This document shows positions 61,653 to 64,000 of a stretch of 64,000 nt of DNA, one piece after another. The stretch covers positions 1 through 64,000 of the forward strand of contig JASANG010002749.1 in assembly GCA_030248215.1 (NCBI GenBank). Direction: 5' to 3'. Source of the stretch: Enoplolaimus lenunculus (taxonomy: Eukaryota; Nematoda; Enoplea; Enoplida; Thoracostomopsidae). Position 1 is the stretch's first letter; every line of letters starts with the position of its first letter. The notes under the pieces were generated by a model. That model worked only from the letters and a program-made list of their open reading frames with translations. It was not told the DNA's origin and did not search any database. Position numbers and translations under genes: made by a program.

Positions 61653-63469
61653 GCAAGTGCTTGCAAATAGGCATACATAAAAAGTCCCGTGTAATGATCA
61701 GGGGCGGAACGTTTTTCTGTGGGACAGCAATAGAGTAAGGGTAATGTTTAGATTATTGTTTTGCTTGGCTTAGGCTCAGGCTTAGGAATATGCTCATTCT
61801 TACGTTTAGGCTTAGGCTTAGGCTTAGGCTTAGGAATATGCTTATAATACTGTTCCGTTTTTGTTCTTTACATTGGCCCCTAAAATTTCAGCTACTGCAC
61901 ACCCAGGTCACATGCATTGTTAAGGTTTTAGCTCCGGATCAGGTTTTGCTAAATGCTTAGGCTTACGCAAGGTTAAGCCTTTTTCTAAACTTGAGCTTAA
62001 AATTGAGCCTAAGCATAAATGCGCGAGAATGCGTACGGCGGCCAATTTTATTGGTTAATGCTCAGCTGCGTTTGTCACGTGCAGTGTCGTTGTCCAATCA
62101 TCAACAGAAGACATTCTGTGGACCAATTAGAAATGTTCATGTGAACAAAACATTTTTATTCCCCCAATAGAAACTTGAAAACGGTTGCGTCTTTGAATGA
62201 TTCGTGAGTTTTGGCCGAGTTTCATTCCTTACATCAACATCGCTTTCATTTGATTCGATTCGACGGTTATTTATTAACGCAACGACTTAAAATTAAATAT
62301 TCTCCAGGAGACAACGCTACGCCTGTCTTGAAGTACAGACACAGTATTTTTACTGCGCAAGTTTGAAACTTTGTAGAATTATCTAAAAAATATATGTATA
62401 TTCATTTTTATTTTAAGCTTTGTGTCTGGCACCGGCATGATTAGAAGCCCTGGAAACGAAGCCAAAGCCAATGTCTCTAAGAAATCTTTTATTCTTTCTA
62501 CAATCATTTTGTTTCATTAATTTTAGCTTTCACACGCTCAAGAATGTGCTCAAGTTCAACGATGTGTTCTTGAAGGTGTGGTTGAAATATCGAATGCTCG
62601 CAAAGAAAAGTATGAAGACAGAGCAGAAGAACGAGAAGAAGATGTTATTCAATGTTTTGAGTTGGTATTTTTCATTTTTTTCAAATTAAATTTTTATTAA
62701 AATGTCTATTTTTGCCATTCGTATTTTTTTATGTGTTCCTCCGTAGCTATAAACCCTGTCTGTTAGCTTTCATATTTTCGGCCCATGTAAACACCTGGGG
62801 CGGAACGTTTTCTGTGGGACTGCAATAGAGTAAGCTTGAAGAGCTTTAGAGTAATTTTTTTGATTGGGTTCGGCTTAGGAATATGCTTATTCTTACGCTT
62901 AGGCTTAGGCTTAGGATTAAGAATAAACTTCAATACTGTTCCACCCCTGTTCTTTACATTGGCGATATTTTAAATAACTGCTTAGGTATTTACTCGAAAA
63001 TGCGCTATAAATGACATACAAGCCGTCCCACTTGTGAGAGTCTGTAAAAGAGTATGTTTAGATTCTAGACTAAATTTTTACTTAGGCTTAGGCTTAGGAA
63101 TACCGTTTTTTATAACGCTAAATTTAGGCTTAGGCTTTAAGGAATATGGTTAATCTACTGTTACGGCCGTAAAAGTAACATTGGCGTTGTGAATTATAAT
63201 TTACTACTTTTTTGGTAAATTTTAATATTTTGCAGACGAAATCGCTGTGACTTCACAAAAAGCGAAGACAGCGACTTCGGTGGCCGTCCGCCTTCGGTTG
63301 ACGGCGATCGCATTGCGGCGTGTTTGCGGACCAACATCCAAGATTCAATTGTTAATCTGATGCGTGGATGCATGCAGTCCAAATCTGGACTTGAAAAGTT
63401 TGATTTAGACAACATTTTGCCCGATAAAGAATTTGAAGCGATTGGACAAAATGTTAAAGGAGCAGTCAA
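61611..63469 (+). CDS. secreted cysteine-containing protein, unrecognised, partial (3' part outside window)
   Basis: Exons 61611-61652, 62527-62660 and 63236-63469 give about 137 codons, ending open. The join of exon 1 to exon 2 makes a textbook signal peptide: MMQLVLLVAFAFLQLSHA, cut before QEC. The mature part has Cys at about positions 21, 27, 57, 63, 88 and 104, charged helical stretches (ARKEKYEDRAEEREED), and a C-terminal SGLEKFDLDNILPDKEFEA segment. No family recognised. Exon 1 uses a GCAAGT donor. The exon 2 donor in the needed phase is gttggt (62661); a better-looking gtattt at 62665 would break the frame, so an unseen small exon is possible. Confidence 0.6.
61685..61878. mobile_element. 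family M MITE in the GC-AG intron
   Basis: TCCCGTGTAATGATCAGGGG and TTGTTCTTTACATTGGCC ends; five TTAGGC in a row in the core. Confidence 0.88.
62527..62660 (+). CDS. secreted protein exon 2
   Basis: After attttag: LSHAQECAQVQRCVLEGVVE, then ISNARKEKYEDRAEEREED and VIQCFE. LSHA supplies the signal-peptidase site. The overlapping +1 open frame (62471-62689) is a shadow. Confidence 0.6.
62780..62964. mobile_element. family M MITE
   Basis: GGCCCATGTAAACACCTGGG and CCCCTGTTCTTTACATTGGC ends, between exons 2 and 3 of the secreted protein. Confidence 0.88.
63018..63186. mobile_element. family G MITE, left end lost
   Basis: AGATTCTAGACTAAATTTTT interior and GGCCGTAAAAGTAACATTGG right end; 50 bp before exon 3. 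Confidence 0.8.
63236..63469 (+). CDS. secreted protein exon 3
   Basis: Acceptor ttttgcag, donor gtgagt. Encodes RNRCDFTKSEDSDFGGRPPS, then VDGDRIAACLRTNIQDSIVN and further residues to AVK. Open across 77 codons in one frame, the longest unexplained coding exon in the window. Confidence 0.7.
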
Positions 63470-64000
63470 GTGAGTGTCGACTATGAAATTTATACCGGTT
63501 GCAATGGCAAAGGCTTAGAAAGAATTGCACCAGCCGATGCCTTTCAACAGAAATCGAAACCATAAGATTTTCTGGTTTAGTACTAAATGGGTTTCGGCTG
63601 GTCGATCAGATTGTTCCCGAGTATTTCGCGTGGTCCCAACTTTTGAAATGTTTTGGATCTGTCGCTGGAGTGGTTGAAAAAAATTAATGTTTAAATTTCG
63701 GCTGAAATCCGACTTATATGTTCAGAGCGATAATATACAACAAAAAAGTTGACAAATTTTCAATACAGGTATAATCATATATTAAGCATACCCTGTTGTA
63801 TAAATAATACCGATAAACAATCAGCGTTGGTTTTACATCACTGTTGTTTTGTTACATCTTACAACAATTACTGTATAGCCTATGCTAAACTGCTATTTGC
63901 TTACAATACCAAACTGATCCAGACCAATTAGGAACTGGCCTGAATAACAGATCAGATTACGATGTATACACTCGGCCTCGGCTGGGGGTATCCTAGCACC
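63470..64000. other. intron after exon 3 of the secreted protein
   Basis: No further exon supported. Two small open frames (63499-63687, 63749-63931) lack splice signals in phase. Confidence 0.4.

Overview
This is a piece of an animal nuclear genome. It has spliced genes with GT-AG introns, long A/T-rich introns full of small non-autonomous transposons, and genes for a transmembrane-type collagen, mitochondrial acyl carrier protein and the ESCRT ATPase VPS4. An invertebrate is most likely; a tunicate-like genome would fit, but nothing here proves the clade. No bacterial, viral or organellar segment was recognised.

Layout. (1) 1-2067: an A/T-rich satellite and an inverted-repeat element, upstream of or inside the collagen gene. 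(2) 2068-36581, plus strand: 29 supported exons (about 745 codons) of a collagen with interrupted Gly-X-Y repeats. It has a furin-like site near the visible start and a cysteine-bearing C-terminal signature of the MACIT family (collagens XIII/XXIII/XXV). The upstream exons with the membrane anchor lie outside the window. Two further exons at 40027-40278 and 42271-42459 compete as the end of the gene. (3) 42460-46814: transposon copies, one nested case with duplicated target sites, and a diverged tandem array of about 48-bp units. (4) 46815-48306, minus strand: the last three exons of mitochondrial acyl carrier protein (NDUFAB1); its targeting-peptide exon was not found. (5) 48600-52150: a cluster of tRNA-derived repeats. 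(6) 53165-54876, plus strand: complete two-exon VPS4. (7) 55000-61600: transposons plus two candidate exons of an unrecognised gene. (8) 61611 to at least 63469, plus strand: an unrecognised secreted, cysteine-containing protein that appears to use a GC-AG intron.

The most striking aspect is the repeat landscape. Several terminal-inverted-repeat families, three of them with 8-bp target duplications typical of hAT-type elements, carry the same internal hexamer, TTAGGC/GCCTAA, although their ends differ. In one collagen intron this hexamer has grown inside one element into a roughly 1.45-kb array with a 36-bp higher-order unit, ending about 36 bp before a collagen exon. A 22-bp minisatellite in another intron also lies inside an element, and a 36-bp one lies next to sequence shared with a dispersed repeat. 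Short inverted-repeat elements therefore look like the seeds of tandem satellites in this genome.

The genes do not form a pathway: collagen acts at the cell surface and matrix, acyl carrier protein in mitochondria, and VPS4 in ESCRT-III disassembly. Their proximity is ordinary eukaryotic gene order.
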